Below are positions 45,843-53,828 of a DNA stretch of 64,000 nucleotides, one piece after another. Source of the stretch: Streptomyces djakartensis (lineage in GTDB: Bacteria > Actinomycetota > Actinomycetes > Streptomycetales > Streptomycetaceae); contig NZ_BMWE01000017.1 in assembly GCF_014651075.1 (NCBI RefSeq), positions 86,617-150,616 on the forward strand, in the 5' to 3' direction. A model generated the notes under the pieces. That model was not told the DNA's origin. It saw only the letters and a list, made by a program, of their open reading frames with translations, and made no database searches. The position numbers and the translations under genes were made by a program. Each line of letters begins with the position of its first letter. Within the stretch, counting starts at the first letter, position 1.

Positions 45843-45892
45843 CCGGCGTGCCGTGCCCCGCAGGTGACCACCTGCGGGGCACGGCACGCCGG
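45843..45892. terminator. Very strong 23-bp terminator hairpin after uvrA
   Basis: Two perfectly complementary 23-nt arms (45843-45865 and 45870-45892) with a 4-nt loop GACC lie 9 bp after the uvrA stop. The following gene is on the opposite strand and stops at 45982, so the hairpin can terminate both transcripts. Confidence 0.85.
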
Positions 45893-45981
45893 CGTGTCCG
45901 CCGGCCGTTCTCCGGCGCCACGAACCGCAGGTCGCACACCGGCGCGGCGTCCGGGTGCGCGTCCCCGGGCGACGGTTCGCG

Positions 45982-46890
45982 TCAGCCGTCCAGCTCCCGC
46001 GCGTACGGCGGCTCAGCTCCCGCCCGCGAGCAGGTGACCGCCGCCGCACGGGCCGCGAAGCCCAGCAGCTCCGGCCAGCCGTCGGGGCCCAGTGCCGCCA
46101 GCGCCTGCTCGCTGAGGGCGTCGCGCACCGCGAGCCCGTGCAGCAGCGCGGCGTTGACCGTGTCGCCGGCGCCGATCGTGTCCACCACCTCGACCCGCTC
46201 GCCCGGCACCGAGTACTCGCCGCCGTCAGCGGTGTAGGCGGTGATTCCGTCGCCGCCCCGGGTGATCACGACCGCCGTTGGACCGGCCGCCAGCCACTCC
46301 CGAGGCGTGCCACCGAGCCACTCGGCGTCCTCCGCGGACAGCTTCAGCAGCGACACCGACGGCAGCCAGCTCTTGAACCGCGCGCGGTAGGCGTCCGCGT
46401 CCGGGATCAGCCCGGCCCGGATGTTCGGGTCCAGCGCGGTGAACACGCCCTGCCCGGCCGCCGCGCGCATCAGCTCCTCGTAGGCGCTCGCCCCCGGCTC
46501 CAGTACGAGCGAGCAGGTGCCGAAGGAGACCGCCCGGATGCCGGCCGGCAGAGCGGAGGGCGCCGCGAACAGCCGGTCCGCCGTGCCGTCGACGTAGAAG
46601 GAGTACGCCGCCGAACCGTCCTCGCCGACCGTGGCCACAGCCAGGGTCGTGGGCTCGGTGCCGCGCTGCACCGACGACACATCCACCCCTGTCTCGCGCA
46701 GCCGCTCCAGCAGAGCCTCACCGAAGGCGTCGTACGACACCCTTGAGCAGAAGGCGGCGGGGGAGCCGAGGCGGCCCAGCGCGACGGCCGTGTTGTACGG
46801 ACCACCGCCGAGCGCGGGCCGCAGCGCCGCCAGGGCACCCGTGCCCTGCGGCACCAAATCGATCAGGGCCTCACCGGCGACGACGATCAC
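45982..46890 (-). CDS. PfkB-family sugar kinase (fructokinase-like)
   Basis: A 302-residue ribokinase-fold enzyme: IVVAGEALIDLVPQG at the start, GGGPYNTAVALGRLG for the sugar lid, VVITRGGDGI and the catalytic VDTIGAGDTVNAALLHGL at the end. The pattern fits fructokinase-like members, but the sugar is not certain. Its GTG start overlaps the LacI stop by 4 bp (GTGA), so they are one operon under the same operator. A sugar import system is not in the window. Confidence 0.85.
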   Translation of the reverse strand: MIVVAGEALIDLVPQGTGALAALRPALGGGPYNTAVALGRLGSPAAFCSRVSYDAFGEALLERLRETGVDVSSVQRGTEPTTLAVATVGEDGSAAYSFYVDGTADRLFAAPSALPAGIRAVSFGTCSLVLEPGASAYEELMRAAAGQGVFTALDPNIRAGLIPDADAYRARFKSWLPSVSLLKLSAEDAEWLGGTPREWLAAGPTAVVITRGGDGITAYTADGGEYSVPGERVEVVDTIGAGDTVNAALLHGLAVRDALSEQALAALGPDGWPELLGFAARAAAVTCSRAGAEPPYARELDG

Positions 46891-47924
46891 GACGGGGTTC
46901 CTTTCCCGGACGGGCAGCCGCACGAGGTGCGGTGGACGAAGGTGCAGGGCAGCCGCACGGTCCGGGCGGGCCGGTCCGGCTCGGCGAGACGCTCCAGGAG
47001 CACACGTACGGCCTGGGCGCCGACGTCCTTGCCGGGCTGTGCGATCGCGGTGAGCCCGGGCGAGAACAGGTCCGCCCAGGCGAAGTCGTCGAAGCAGCAC
47101 AGCGCGATGTCGCCGGGCACGGACAGGCCGTGGGCGCGCAGGGCACGCAGCGCCCCGATGGTCATCGCGTCGTTGCCGGTGACCAGCGCGGTGGGCGGCA
47201 CGGCGAGGGACAGCAGGGCTGCGGTGGCCTGCTGGGCGCCGGCCGACTCCGAGTGACCGTGCACCAGGAGCCGTTCGTCGTACCGGAGCCCCGCGGAGGC
47301 GAGGCCGGTCCGGTAGCCGGCGATCCGCTCACTCGTGGTGCTGAGGCCGGGCCGCCCGGCCACCAGCCCGATCCGCCGGTGGCCGAGCCCGGCGAGGTGA
47401 GTGACCAGGCGGGACATCGGCTCGGCATTGTCGGCGCAGACCTGGTCGAAGCGCGGACCGCCGTCCGTCTCCGGGACGTCCACCAGCCGGTCCAGGAACA
47501 CGGCCGGTACGTCGTGCCGCCCAAGGTAGGCGAGCAGCCCGCGCGGGTCCGCGGACGGTGCGACGATCATGCCGTCCACCCGGCGCTCGTGCAGCAGTTG
47601 GACGACCTTGCGCTCGTGCTCCGGGTCGTCGTGCGGATCGGCGATCAACAGGCTGTAGCCGTGTTCCAGGGCACTGGCCTCGACGCCCTGCAGAATCTCC
47701 GTGAAGTACGGGTTGCTGATCGCCGACACGGCCAGCCCGATCGACCGGGTGCGGGCCGTCACCAGGGAGCGGGCCAGCGTGTTGGTGGTGTATCCGAGCT
47801 CCTCCACGGCCTCCAGGACCGCCTGGCGGGTGTGCGGCAGCACCGGCCGCGTGCCGTTCAGCACATGCGAGACGGTCGCCACGGAGACACCGGCGCTCCG
47901 TGCGACGTCGGCCATGGTCGCCAT
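46887..47924 (-). CDS. LacI-family transcriptional regulator
   Basis: A 345-residue protein. The helix-turn-helix and hinge are MATMADVARSAGVSVATVSHVLNGTRPVLPHTRQAVLEAVEELGYTTNTLARSL. A periplasmic-binding-like sugar domain follows (GLAVSAISNPYFTEILQGVEASALEHGYSLLIADPHDD). It is cotranscribed with the kinase and preceded, 49 bp upstream, by a 32-bp palindrome that is its likely operator, so autoregulation is expected. The C-terminal CGCPSGKG segment is typical of actinobacterial members. ATG with GGAGGGAG upstream. Confidence 0.9.
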   Translation of the reverse strand: MATMADVARSAGVSVATVSHVLNGTRPVLPHTRQAVLEAVEELGYTTNTLARSLVTARTRSIGLAVSAISNPYFTEILQGVEASALEHGYSLLIADPHDDPEHERKVVQLLHERRVDGMIVAPSADPRGLLAYLGRHDVPAVFLDRLVDVPETDGGPRFDQVCADNAEPMSRLVTHLAGLGHRRIGLVAGRPGLSTTSERIAGYRTGLASAGLRYDERLLVHGHSESAGAQQATAALLSLAVPPTALVTGNDAMTIGALRALRAHGLSVPGDIALCCFDDFAWADLFSPGLTAIAQPGKDVGAQAVRVLLERLAEPDRPARTVRLPCTFVHRTSCGCPSGKGTPS

Positions 47925-47972
47925 GGTGCTCCCTCCTCCGCTTCCGGCGGGGAACGTATCGCATTCCGCGCC

Positions 47973-48004
47973 GGACGTAAACGTTTGCGCAAGCGTTTAC
48001 GTCC
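47973..48004. promoter_or_regulatory. LacI-type operator: 32-bp near-perfect palindrome
   Basis: From GGACGTAAACG (47973) to CGTTTACGTCC (48004) the sequence is palindromic around TTGCGCAA, with a single mismatched pair (T47984/G47993). The CG-centred AAACGTTT and GCAAGCGTTT elements are typical of LacI-family sites. It lies just upstream of the LacI gene. Confidence 0.75.
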
Positions 48005-48092
48005 TCCCGCTCATCATGCCGGGCAGCGTCCTCACCTGCCGGTCGCGAGCACCCTTCGGGCGGCGTCCGCGCCCTTCGCAGCCTCCGGCCGG

Positions 48093-49040
48093 TTACTCCC
48101 AGTCCCAGCCGATCCCGAGGAATCCGGCGCGCACCCGCGGCTCGACCAGGTGCACCGACCGGTGCCGCCCGCTCAGCGCCAGTTCCCGGCACCCGCTTCG
48201 CGGTGCGGCCGCCGAGGCCTGCGCGAACCGGTGGCAGCGCACCGGGAGGGCCACCGCGTCGAAACACACCTGCAGCGCGTACTGGCCACCGGGGGAGTCG
48301 AAGCCGCGGACGTACTCGCGGGACACCCCCGCCGTGCCGTCCTCGACGCCGTAGCGGAAGAGGAACGTGTCCCCGGCCCGCAGCCGGGTGTCGAAGAGCA
48401 ACTCGGCCGCGAGCACTCCCGTGTCGCTGTGCCAACGGACGCGTCCGGTACGGCAGTTCTCCAGGGCACGCACCCGCATGCGCTCCGGCTCGGCGCCCCG
48501 GTCGCCATGGTGGACGGCCACGAAACGGTCGACACCGTCCCGGTGGGCGCGCACGATGTGGTGCGCCTCCCGCTCGGCCAGCTCACGCCGCGCCCCGATC
48601 CGGAGCCGCTCGTGGTGCCCGAGGGAGTGCAGGCCCACGTCCGGCGGGCAGCCCATCTCCGCCAGCAGCCGGTCCAGAACCCCGGACGCCTCGACCAGGG
48701 AGCGGTAGGACCGGGCCGACGACCGCTGCCCGTTCGGGCTGTCGCCGGACTCGGCGAGCAGCCGCAGCAGGGACTCCTCGGGCAGCTCCAGGATCTCCTC
48801 CAGCGCGCGCACGGCCCGCAGCGACTCGGGGCGCTGCGGGCGCCGGGCGCCCTGCTGCCAGTAACTGAGGCTGGTGACGCCCACCTTCACACCGTGGCGG
48901 GAGAGGTGGTGCTGCACACGCTGCAGCGGCAGCCCGCGGGCGGCGATCGCGGCACGCAGGGCGATGTGGAAGGGGCCGCCTCGCAGGGCCGAGTCCAGTT
49001 CCGTGGCGGCGACGTCCGCGTGCTGGGGGGCGTGCGGCAT
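48093..49040 (-). CDS. Hypothetical regulator with N-terminal XRE-like helix-turn-helix
   Basis: A 315-residue protein. The N-terminal 90 residues look like an XRE-type helix-turn-helix (FHIALRAAIAARGLPLQRVQHHLSRHGVKVGVTSLSYWQQGARRPQRPESLRAVRALEEIL). The remainder is a beta-rich domain with many His, Arg and Asp residues (VRWHSDTGVLAAELLFDTRLRAGDTFLFRYGVE ... ) ending GFLGIGWDWE. I know of no characterised homologue. It lies between the LacI operon and the small gene at 49298. It may sense a ligand through the C-terminal domain. ATG with GAGAGG upstream. Confidence 0.7.
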   Translation of the reverse strand: MPHAPQHADVAATELDSALRGGPFHIALRAAIAARGLPLQRVQHHLSRHGVKVGVTSLSYWQQGARRPQRPESLRAVRALEEILELPEESLLRLLAESGDSPNGQRSSARSYRSLVEASGVLDRLLAEMGCPPDVGLHSLGHHERLRIGARRELAEREAHHIVRAHRDGVDRFVAVHHGDRGAEPERMRVRALENCRTGRVRWHSDTGVLAAELLFDTRLRAGDTFLFRYGVEDGTAGVSREYVRGFDSPGGQYALQVCFDAVALPVRCHRFAQASAAAPRSGCRELALSGRHRSVHLVEPRVRAGFLGIGWDWE

Positions 49041-49177
49041 GCAGGGGCCTCTCTGTGAGTCGGCAACGGCTGGTCAGGCCGTTCGCACGGGCCGCCCGGG
49101 GCCGTCCCGCCGGCGCAGGGCAGGTCTTCACATCCGTACGCCGTCGTTCAGTGCCCCGAGTTCCCCCGCATTGAAGC

Positions 49178-49201
49178 GTGTTGACCTGCCCCCGACAACA
49201 C
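49178..49201. promoter_or_regulatory. Inverted repeat upstream of the XRE-like gene
   Basis: GTGTTG (49178-49183) and CAACAC (49196-49201) are perfect 6-bp arms with a 12-nt spacer. They lie 138 bp upstream of the hypothetical regulator's start in the 257-bp gap 49041-49297, which otherwise holds only the terminator at 49247-49282. They may be an operator; the support is weak. Confidence 0.3.
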
Positions 49202-49246
49202 TTGATGCCGGACAGTGACGTACTCCCGGGCGGGCGCGCCCGGACA

Positions 49247-49282
49247 CGCGAGGGCCCGGGGCACGCGCCCCGGGCCCTCGCG
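49247..49282 (-). terminator. 16-bp terminator hairpin after the 53-aa gene
   Basis: CGCGAGGGCCCGGGGC (49247-49262) and GCCCCGGGCCCTCGCG (49267-49282) form a perfect stem around ACGC. It begins 15 bp downstream of the 53-aa gene's stop on the minus strand. Confidence 0.8.
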
Positions 49283-49297
49283 GCAGTGGGTGTTCTC

Positions 49298-49459
49298 CTA
49301 GGAGCCGTCGCCTCCGCCCTGCTCCTCGAGGGCCAGGCGCTTGGCCCGGACGATCTCGGGATCGCGCGGGTCCAGGAGGTCCGGCAGCGCGAACGGCTCG
49401 TCCGGGTGCCGGCGGGTACGGACCGCCCGCCGCGTCTTCTCGATCCGCATCCGCTTCAT
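49298..49459 (-). CDS. Small basic protein, 53 aa, function unknown
   Basis: A 53-residue protein: MKRMRIEKTRRAVRTRRHPDEPFALPDLLDPRDP then EIVRAKRLALEEQGGGDGS. The N-terminus is strongly basic and the C-terminus acidic and Gly-rich. A GGAGGG lies 8 nt before the ATG and a strong terminator follows, so it is probably a real monocistronic gene. No domain is recognised. It is divergent from uvrC. Confidence 0.6.
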   Translation of the reverse strand: MKRMRIEKTRRAVRTRRHPDEPFALPDLLDPRDPEIVRAKRLALEEQGGGDGS

Positions 49460-49714
49460 CTGCGCAGCCCTCCGACCCGTGGCCCGCCCGCTCCGTGCCG
49501 GAGACGGCCGGTCCGCACCGACAATCTGTGCCTGCACCGGCACGGACTCCGCCCGCAGGGCGTCGCCGTGTCCCGTGGGTGAGCCCCATTCCCGCTACCG
49601 GCGTGCCGTAATCCCCGGGGCGGGACATGCCGTTGGAAACTGCCTCCCGCGGGGCCCGTGATCGTGCCACGCGGCCTCGTCGGACTGTCGGTGCTCGCCA
49701 GTAGGGTGTGAGAC

Positions 49715-51796
49715 ATGGCCGACCCCTCCAGCTACCGCCCCAAACCGGGTGAGATCCCCGACTCGCCGGGGGTCTACAGGTTCCGTGACGAGCACCGCCG
49801 GGTGATCTACGTCGGCAAGGCCAAAAGCCTGCGCCAGCGCCTGGCGAACTACTTCCAGGACCTGGCGGGCCTGCACCCGCGCACCCGCTCCATGGTCACC
49901 ACGGCCGCGTCCGTGGAGTGGACGGTGGTGTCCACGGAGGTCGAGGCGCTCCAGCTGGAGTACTCCTGGATCAAGGAGTACGACCCCCGGTTCAACGTCA
50001 AGTACCGCGATGACAAGAGCTACCCCTACCTCGCGGTGACGATGAGCGAGGAGTACCCGCGCGTGCAGGTGATGCGCGGTCACAAGAAGAAGGGCGTCCG
50101 GTACTTCGGCCCGTACGCGCACGCGTGGGCGATCCGCGACACCGTCGACCTGCTGCTCCGCGTCTTCCCGGTGCGCACGTGCTCGGCCGGCGTCTTCAAG
50201 AACGCCGCCCGCACCGGCCGCCCCTGCCTCCTCGGCTACATCGGCAAGTGCTCGGCCCCCTGCGTGGACCGCGTCTCGGCCGAGGAGCACCGGGAACTGG
50301 CCGACGAGTTCTGTGACTTCATGACCGGCCGGACGAACACGTACATCCGCCGCCTGGAGCGGCAGATGGGCGAGGCGGCCGAGGAGATGGAGTACGAGCG
50401 GGCGGCGCGGCTGCGCGACGACATAGAGGCCCTGAAGAAGGCCATGGAGAAGAACGCGGTCGTGCTCGCCGACGCGACCGACGCCGACCTGATCGCGGTC
50501 GCCGAGGACGAGCTGGAGGCGGCCGTCCAGATCTTCCACGTGCGGGGCGGGCGCGTCCGCGGCCAGCGCGGCTGGGTCACGGACAAGGTGGAGGAGATCA
50601 CCACCGGAGCGCTCGTGGAGCACGCGCTCCAGCAGCTGTACGGTGAGGAGACGGGCGACGCCGTGCCCAAGGAGGTCCTGGTCCCGGCCCTGCCCGACCC
50701 CGTGGAGCCCGTCCAGGAGTGGCTCGCCGGACGGCGCGGTTCCGGTGTCTCCCTGCGTGTCCCGCAGCGCGGCGACAAGAAGGCCCTCATGGAGACGGTG
50801 CAGCGCAACGCCCAGCAGGCGCTCGTCCTGCACAAGACCAAGCGCGCCTCCGACCTGACCACGCGCTCGCGCGCCCTGGAGGAGATCGCCGACGCCCTGG
50901 ACCTGGACAGCGCCCCGCTCAGGATCGAGTGCTACGACATCTCCCACCTCCAGGGCGACGACGTCGTGGCCTCCATGGTCGTCTTCGAGGACGGCCTGGC
51001 CCGCAAGAGCGAGTACCGGCGCTTCCAGATCAAGGGCTTCGCGGGACAGGACGACGTCCGGTCCATGCACGAGGTGATCACTCGCCGCTTCCGGCGCTAC
51101 CTGGCCGAGAAGGAGAAGACGGGCGAATGGACGGACGGCGAGAACACCGAGATCACCGAAAACACCGAGAAGACCGGGAACGGCGAGTTCACCAGCACCC
51201 TCACCGAGGACGACGGCCGCCCGAAGAAGTTCGCCTATCCGCCCCAGCTCGTGGTCGTCGACGGCGGCGCCCCGCAGGTCGCGGCGGCCCGGCGGGCCCT
51301 GGACGACCTCGGCATCGACGACATCGCCGTGTGCGGCCTCGCCAAGCGCCTGGAGGAGGTCTGGCTGCCCGGCGACGACGACCCGGTGGTCCTGCCCCGC
51401 ACCAGCGAGGGCCTCTACCTGCTCCAGCGGGTCCGTGACGAGGCCCACCGCTTCGCGATCACCTATCAGCGAACCAAGCGGTCCAAGCGCTTCCGGTCCA
51501 GCCCCCTGGACGACGTCCCGGGGCTCGGGGACACCCGCAAGCAGGCGCTCCTGAAGCACTTCGGTTCCCTGAAGAAACTGCGGTCCGCCACCCTCGAGGA
51601 GATCTGCGAGGTCCCCGGCATAGGCCGCAAGACCGCCGAGACCATCGCGGTGGCCCTCGCCCGGGCGGCCCCGGCCGCACCCGCCGTCAACACGGCGACT
51701 GGAGAGATCATGGAAGAGGAACCCGGCACCATGGGTTCCAGTGGGGAAGCCGTGAGGACGGGAGCCCCGGACGAACGACGGGGGCAGGAGACATGA
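49715..51796 (+). CDS. uvrC: Excinuclease ABC subunit C
   Basis: A 693-residue dual-incision nuclease. The GIY-YIG domain (PDSPGVYRFRDEHRRVIYVGKAKSLRQRLANYF) is at about residues 15-95; the UVR domain (RLERQMGEAAEEMEYERAARLRDDIEALKK) at about 205-240; the RNase H-like domain includes IECYDISHLQGDDVVASMVVFEDG; helix-hairpin-helix motifs close it (DVPGLGDTRKQALLKHF, EVPGIGRKTAETIA). A Glu/Thr/Asn-rich insert made from 9-bp repeats is at about residues 476-490. Its stop overlaps rapZ by 4 bp. The C-terminal 40 residues are variable. Confidence 0.95.
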   Translation: MADPSSYRPKPGEIPDSPGVYRFRDEHRRVIYVGKAKSLRQRLANYFQDLAGLHPRTRSMVTTAASVEWTVVSTEVEALQLEYSWIKEYDPRFNVKYRDDKSYPYLAVTMSEEYPRVQVMRGHKKKGVRYFGPYAHAWAIRDTVDLLLRVFPVRTCSAGVFKNAARTGRPCLLGYIGKCSAPCVDRVSAEEHRELADEFCDFMTGRTNTYIRRLERQMGEAAEEMEYERAARLRDDIEALKKAMEKNAVVLADATDADLIAVAEDELEAAVQIFHVRGGRVRGQRGWVTDKVEEITTGALVEHALQQLYGEETGDAVPKEVLVPALPDPVEPVQEWLAGRRGSGVSLRVPQRGDKKALMETVQRNAQQALVLHKTKRASDLTTRSRALEEIADALDLDSAPLRIECYDISHLQGDDVVASMVVFEDGLARKSEYRRFQIKGFAGQDDVRSMHEVITRRFRRYLAEKEKTGEWTDGENTEITENTEKTGNGEFTSTLTEDDGRPKKFAYPPQLVVVDGGAPQVAAARRALDDLGIDDIAVCGLAKRLEEVWLPGDDDPVVLPRTSEGLYLLQRVRDEAHRFAITYQRTKRSKRFRSSPLDDVPGLGDTRKQALLKHFGSLKKLRSATLEEICEVPGIGRKTAETIAVALARAAPAAPAVNTATGEIMEEEPGTMGSSGEAVRTGAPDERRGQET
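51143..51178 (+). repeat. Four 9-bp in-frame repeats inside uvrC
   Basis: AACACCGAG, ATCACCGAA, AACACCGAG and AAGACCGGG (51143-51178) encode NTE-ITE-NTE-KTG. They lie in a linker between the UVR region and the RNase H-like C-terminal half and give the insert its acidic, Thr-rich character. Copy number could vary between strains by slippage. Confidence 0.7.
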
Positions 51797-52752
51797 ATGT
51801 GAACGAGCACGACGGCCGCACAGAGCAAACCGGAGACGGAGCACAGGTGAGTACGGGCACGCCCAACGACAAGGCCCAGGTCCCGGACGCGGCCATCCCG
51901 GAGCTGGTGATCATCTCCGGCATGTCCGGAGCCGGCCGCTCGACGGCCGCTAAGTGCCTGGAGGACCTCGGCTGGTTCGTCGTCGACAACCTGCCGCCCG
52001 CGCTGATCCCCACCATGGTGGAGCTCGGCGCCCGCTCCCAGGGCAACGTGGCCCGGATCGCCGTCGTCGTCGACGTCCGCGGCCGGCGCTTCTTCGACAA
52101 CCTCCGCGAGTCCCTCGCCGACCTGGAGACGAAGAACGTCACCCGCAGGATCGTCTTCCTGGAGTCCTCCGACGAGGCGCTGGTGCGGCGCTTCGAATCG
52201 GTGCGCCGCCCGCATCCCCTGCAGGGCGACGGCCGCATCGTCGACGGCATCGCCGCCGAGCGCGAACTGCTGCGCGAGCTGCGCGGTGACGCCGACCTGG
52301 TGATCGACACCTCCAGCCTCAACGTGCACGAGCTGCGCGCCAAGATGGACGCCCAGTTCGCCGGCGAGGAGGAGCCCGAGCTGCGGGCCACGGTGATGTC
52401 CTTCGGCTACAAGTACGGCCTGCCGGTCGACGCCGACCTGGTCGTCGACTGCCGCTTCCTGCCGAACCCGCACTGGGTCCCGGAGCTGCGCCCGTTCACC
52501 GGCCTCAACGAGGAGGTCTCGGGCTATGTCTTCAACCAGCCCGGCGCCAAGGAGTTCCTCGACCGGTACACGGAGCTCCTCCAGCTCGTCGCCACCGGCT
52601 ACCGCCGTGAGGGCAAGCGCTACGTGACCATCGCGGTCGGCTGCACGGGAGGCAAGCACCGCTCGGTCGCCATGTCGGAGAAGCTCGCGGCCCGGCTAGC
52701 GGCCGAGGGCGTGGAGACGGTGGTCGTCCACCGGGACATGGGACGCGAATGA
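51793..52752 (+). CDS. rapZ: RapZ-family nucleotide-binding protein
   Basis: A 319-residue protein of the RapZ/YvcJ family. Walker A is GMSGAGRST, with Arg in place of the usual Lys, and a second motif DTSSLNVHELR follows. The C-terminal domain contains FSYKYG-type MSFGYKYGLPVDADLVVDCRFLPNPHWVPELRPFTG and CTGGKHRSVAMSEKLA, both conserved. Enterobacterial RapZ binds RNA to control GlmS; the role in Gram-positives is linked to yvcK. It is coupled to uvrC and yvcK by 4-bp overlaps. The first 25 residues are a variable extension. Confidence 0.9.
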   Translation: MNVNEHDGRTEQTGDGAQVSTGTPNDKAQVPDAAIPELVIISGMSGAGRSTAAKCLEDLGWFVVDNLPPALIPTMVELGARSQGNVARIAVVVDVRGRRFFDNLRESLADLETKNVTRRIVFLESSDEALVRRFESVRRPHPLQGDGRIVDGIAAERELLRELRGDADLVIDTSSLNVHELRAKMDAQFAGEEEPELRATVMSFGYKYGLPVDADLVVDCRFLPNPHWVPELRPFTGLNEEVSGYVFNQPGAKEFLDRYTELLQLVATGYRREGKRYVTIAVGCTGGKHRSVAMSEKLAARLAAEGVETVVVHRDMGRE

Positions 52753-53828
52753 CACGACGTACTCCGCGGCTGAGCCGGCTGCGCCGGGTGGTGCGCGAGG
52801 GCGGCACCGACCCAAGGAGCGGCCGGCCCGCCGAGGCCCGGGGTGGCAGAGCGCGCCGCCGGGGCGCTCAGCCCAAGGTCGTCGCCCTCGGCGGCGGCAT
52901 GGGCCTGTCCGCCTCGCTCGCCGCGCTGCGCCGCATCACCGGCGACCTCACCGCCGTCGTCACCGTGGCCGACGACGGCGGCTCCAGCGGGCGGCTGCGC
53001 GACGAGCTGGGCGTGCTGCCGCCCGGCGACCTGCGCAAGGCGCTGGCCGCGCTGTGCGGCGACGACGACTGGGGCCAGACCTGGGCCCGGGTCATCCAGC
53101 ACCGTTTCCAGTCCCAGGGAGACCTGCACGAGCACGCGGTCGGCAACCTGCTGATCGTCGCCCTGTGGGAGCAGCTGGGCGACCACGTCCAGGCTCTCGA
53201 CCTGGTCGGGCGGCTGCTGGGCGCCCAGGGCCGTGTGCTGCCCATGTCCGCGGTGCCGCTGGAGCTCCAGGCCCTGGTCAAGGGCCACGACCCGGCCCGC
53301 CCGGACGAGATCGACACGGTCCGCGGCCAGGCCACGGTCGCCCTCACCCCGGGTGAGGTGCAGTCCGTGCACCTCGTGCCGAACGACCCGCCGGCCGTGC
53401 CCGAAGCGGTCGAGGCCGTGTCGGACGCGGACTGGGTGGTGCTCGGCCCCGGCTCCTGGTTCTCCTCGGTCATCCCGCACCTGCTGGTGCCCGAGCTGCT
53501 GGACGCGCTCACGCAGACCAAGGCCCGCCGGGTACTCTCGCTGAACCTCGCACCGCAGCCCGGAGAAACCGAGGGCTTCTCCCCGCAGCGTCATTTGGAG
53601 GTTTTGGGACGACACGCCCCTAAACTCGCCCTGGACGTGGTGCTGGCCGACGAGGCCGCCGTGCCCGACCGGGACTCCCTGACCGATGCCGCCAAGCGGT
53701 TCGGGGCCGCGGTCGAGCTGGCGCCGGTGGCCAGGCCCGACGGAACCCCGAGGCACGACCCGGAGCTGTTGGCCGCCGCGTACGACCGTATTTTTCGGAT
53801 GCATGGAAGGATCGGCCCATGGCGATGA
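52749..53828 (+). CDS. yvcK: YvcK/GlmR-like gluconeogenesis factor
   Basis: A 359-residue protein of the CofD-like/YvcK family. VVALGGGMGLSASLAALRRI and VTVADDGGSSGRLRDELGVLPPGDLRKALAAL are the nucleotide-sugar-binding motifs; HEHAVGNLLIVAL and VLGPGSWFSSVIPHLLVPEL follow. In Bacillus, this protein directs carbon toward cell-wall precursors. The N-terminal 40 residues are Arg-rich and specific to this group. It overlaps rapZ by 4 bp and whiA by 10 bp, so the three form one unit. Confidence 0.9.
   Translation: MTRRTPRLSRLRRVVREGGTDPRSGRPAEARGGRARRRGAQPKVVALGGGMGLSASLAALRRITGDLTAVVTVADDGGSSGRLRDELGVLPPGDLRKALAALCGDDDWGQTWARVIQHRFQSQGDLHEHAVGNLLIVALWEQLGDHVQALDLVGRLLGAQGRVLPMSAVPLELQALVKGHDPARPDEIDTVRGQATVALTPGEVQSVHLVPNDPPAVPEAVEAVSDADWVVLGPGSWFSSVIPHLLVPELLDALTQTKARRVLSLNLAPQPGETEGFSPQRHLEVLGRHAPKLALDVVLADEAAVPDRDSLTDAAKRFGAAVELAPVARPDGTPRHDPELLAAAYDRIFRMHGRIGPWR
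53611..53626 (+). promoter_or_regulatory. Candidate WhiA-binding site and promoter of whiA inside yvcK
   Basis: GACAC at 53611-53615 matches the WhiA-WhiB regulon motif known in Streptomyces. It is followed by TAAACT (53621-53626), a plausible -10, about 190 bp upstream of the whiA start. In the related S. coelicolor, I recall that whiA has a sporulation-specific autoregulated promoter located within the upstream gene, which fits this position. Confidence 0.5.
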
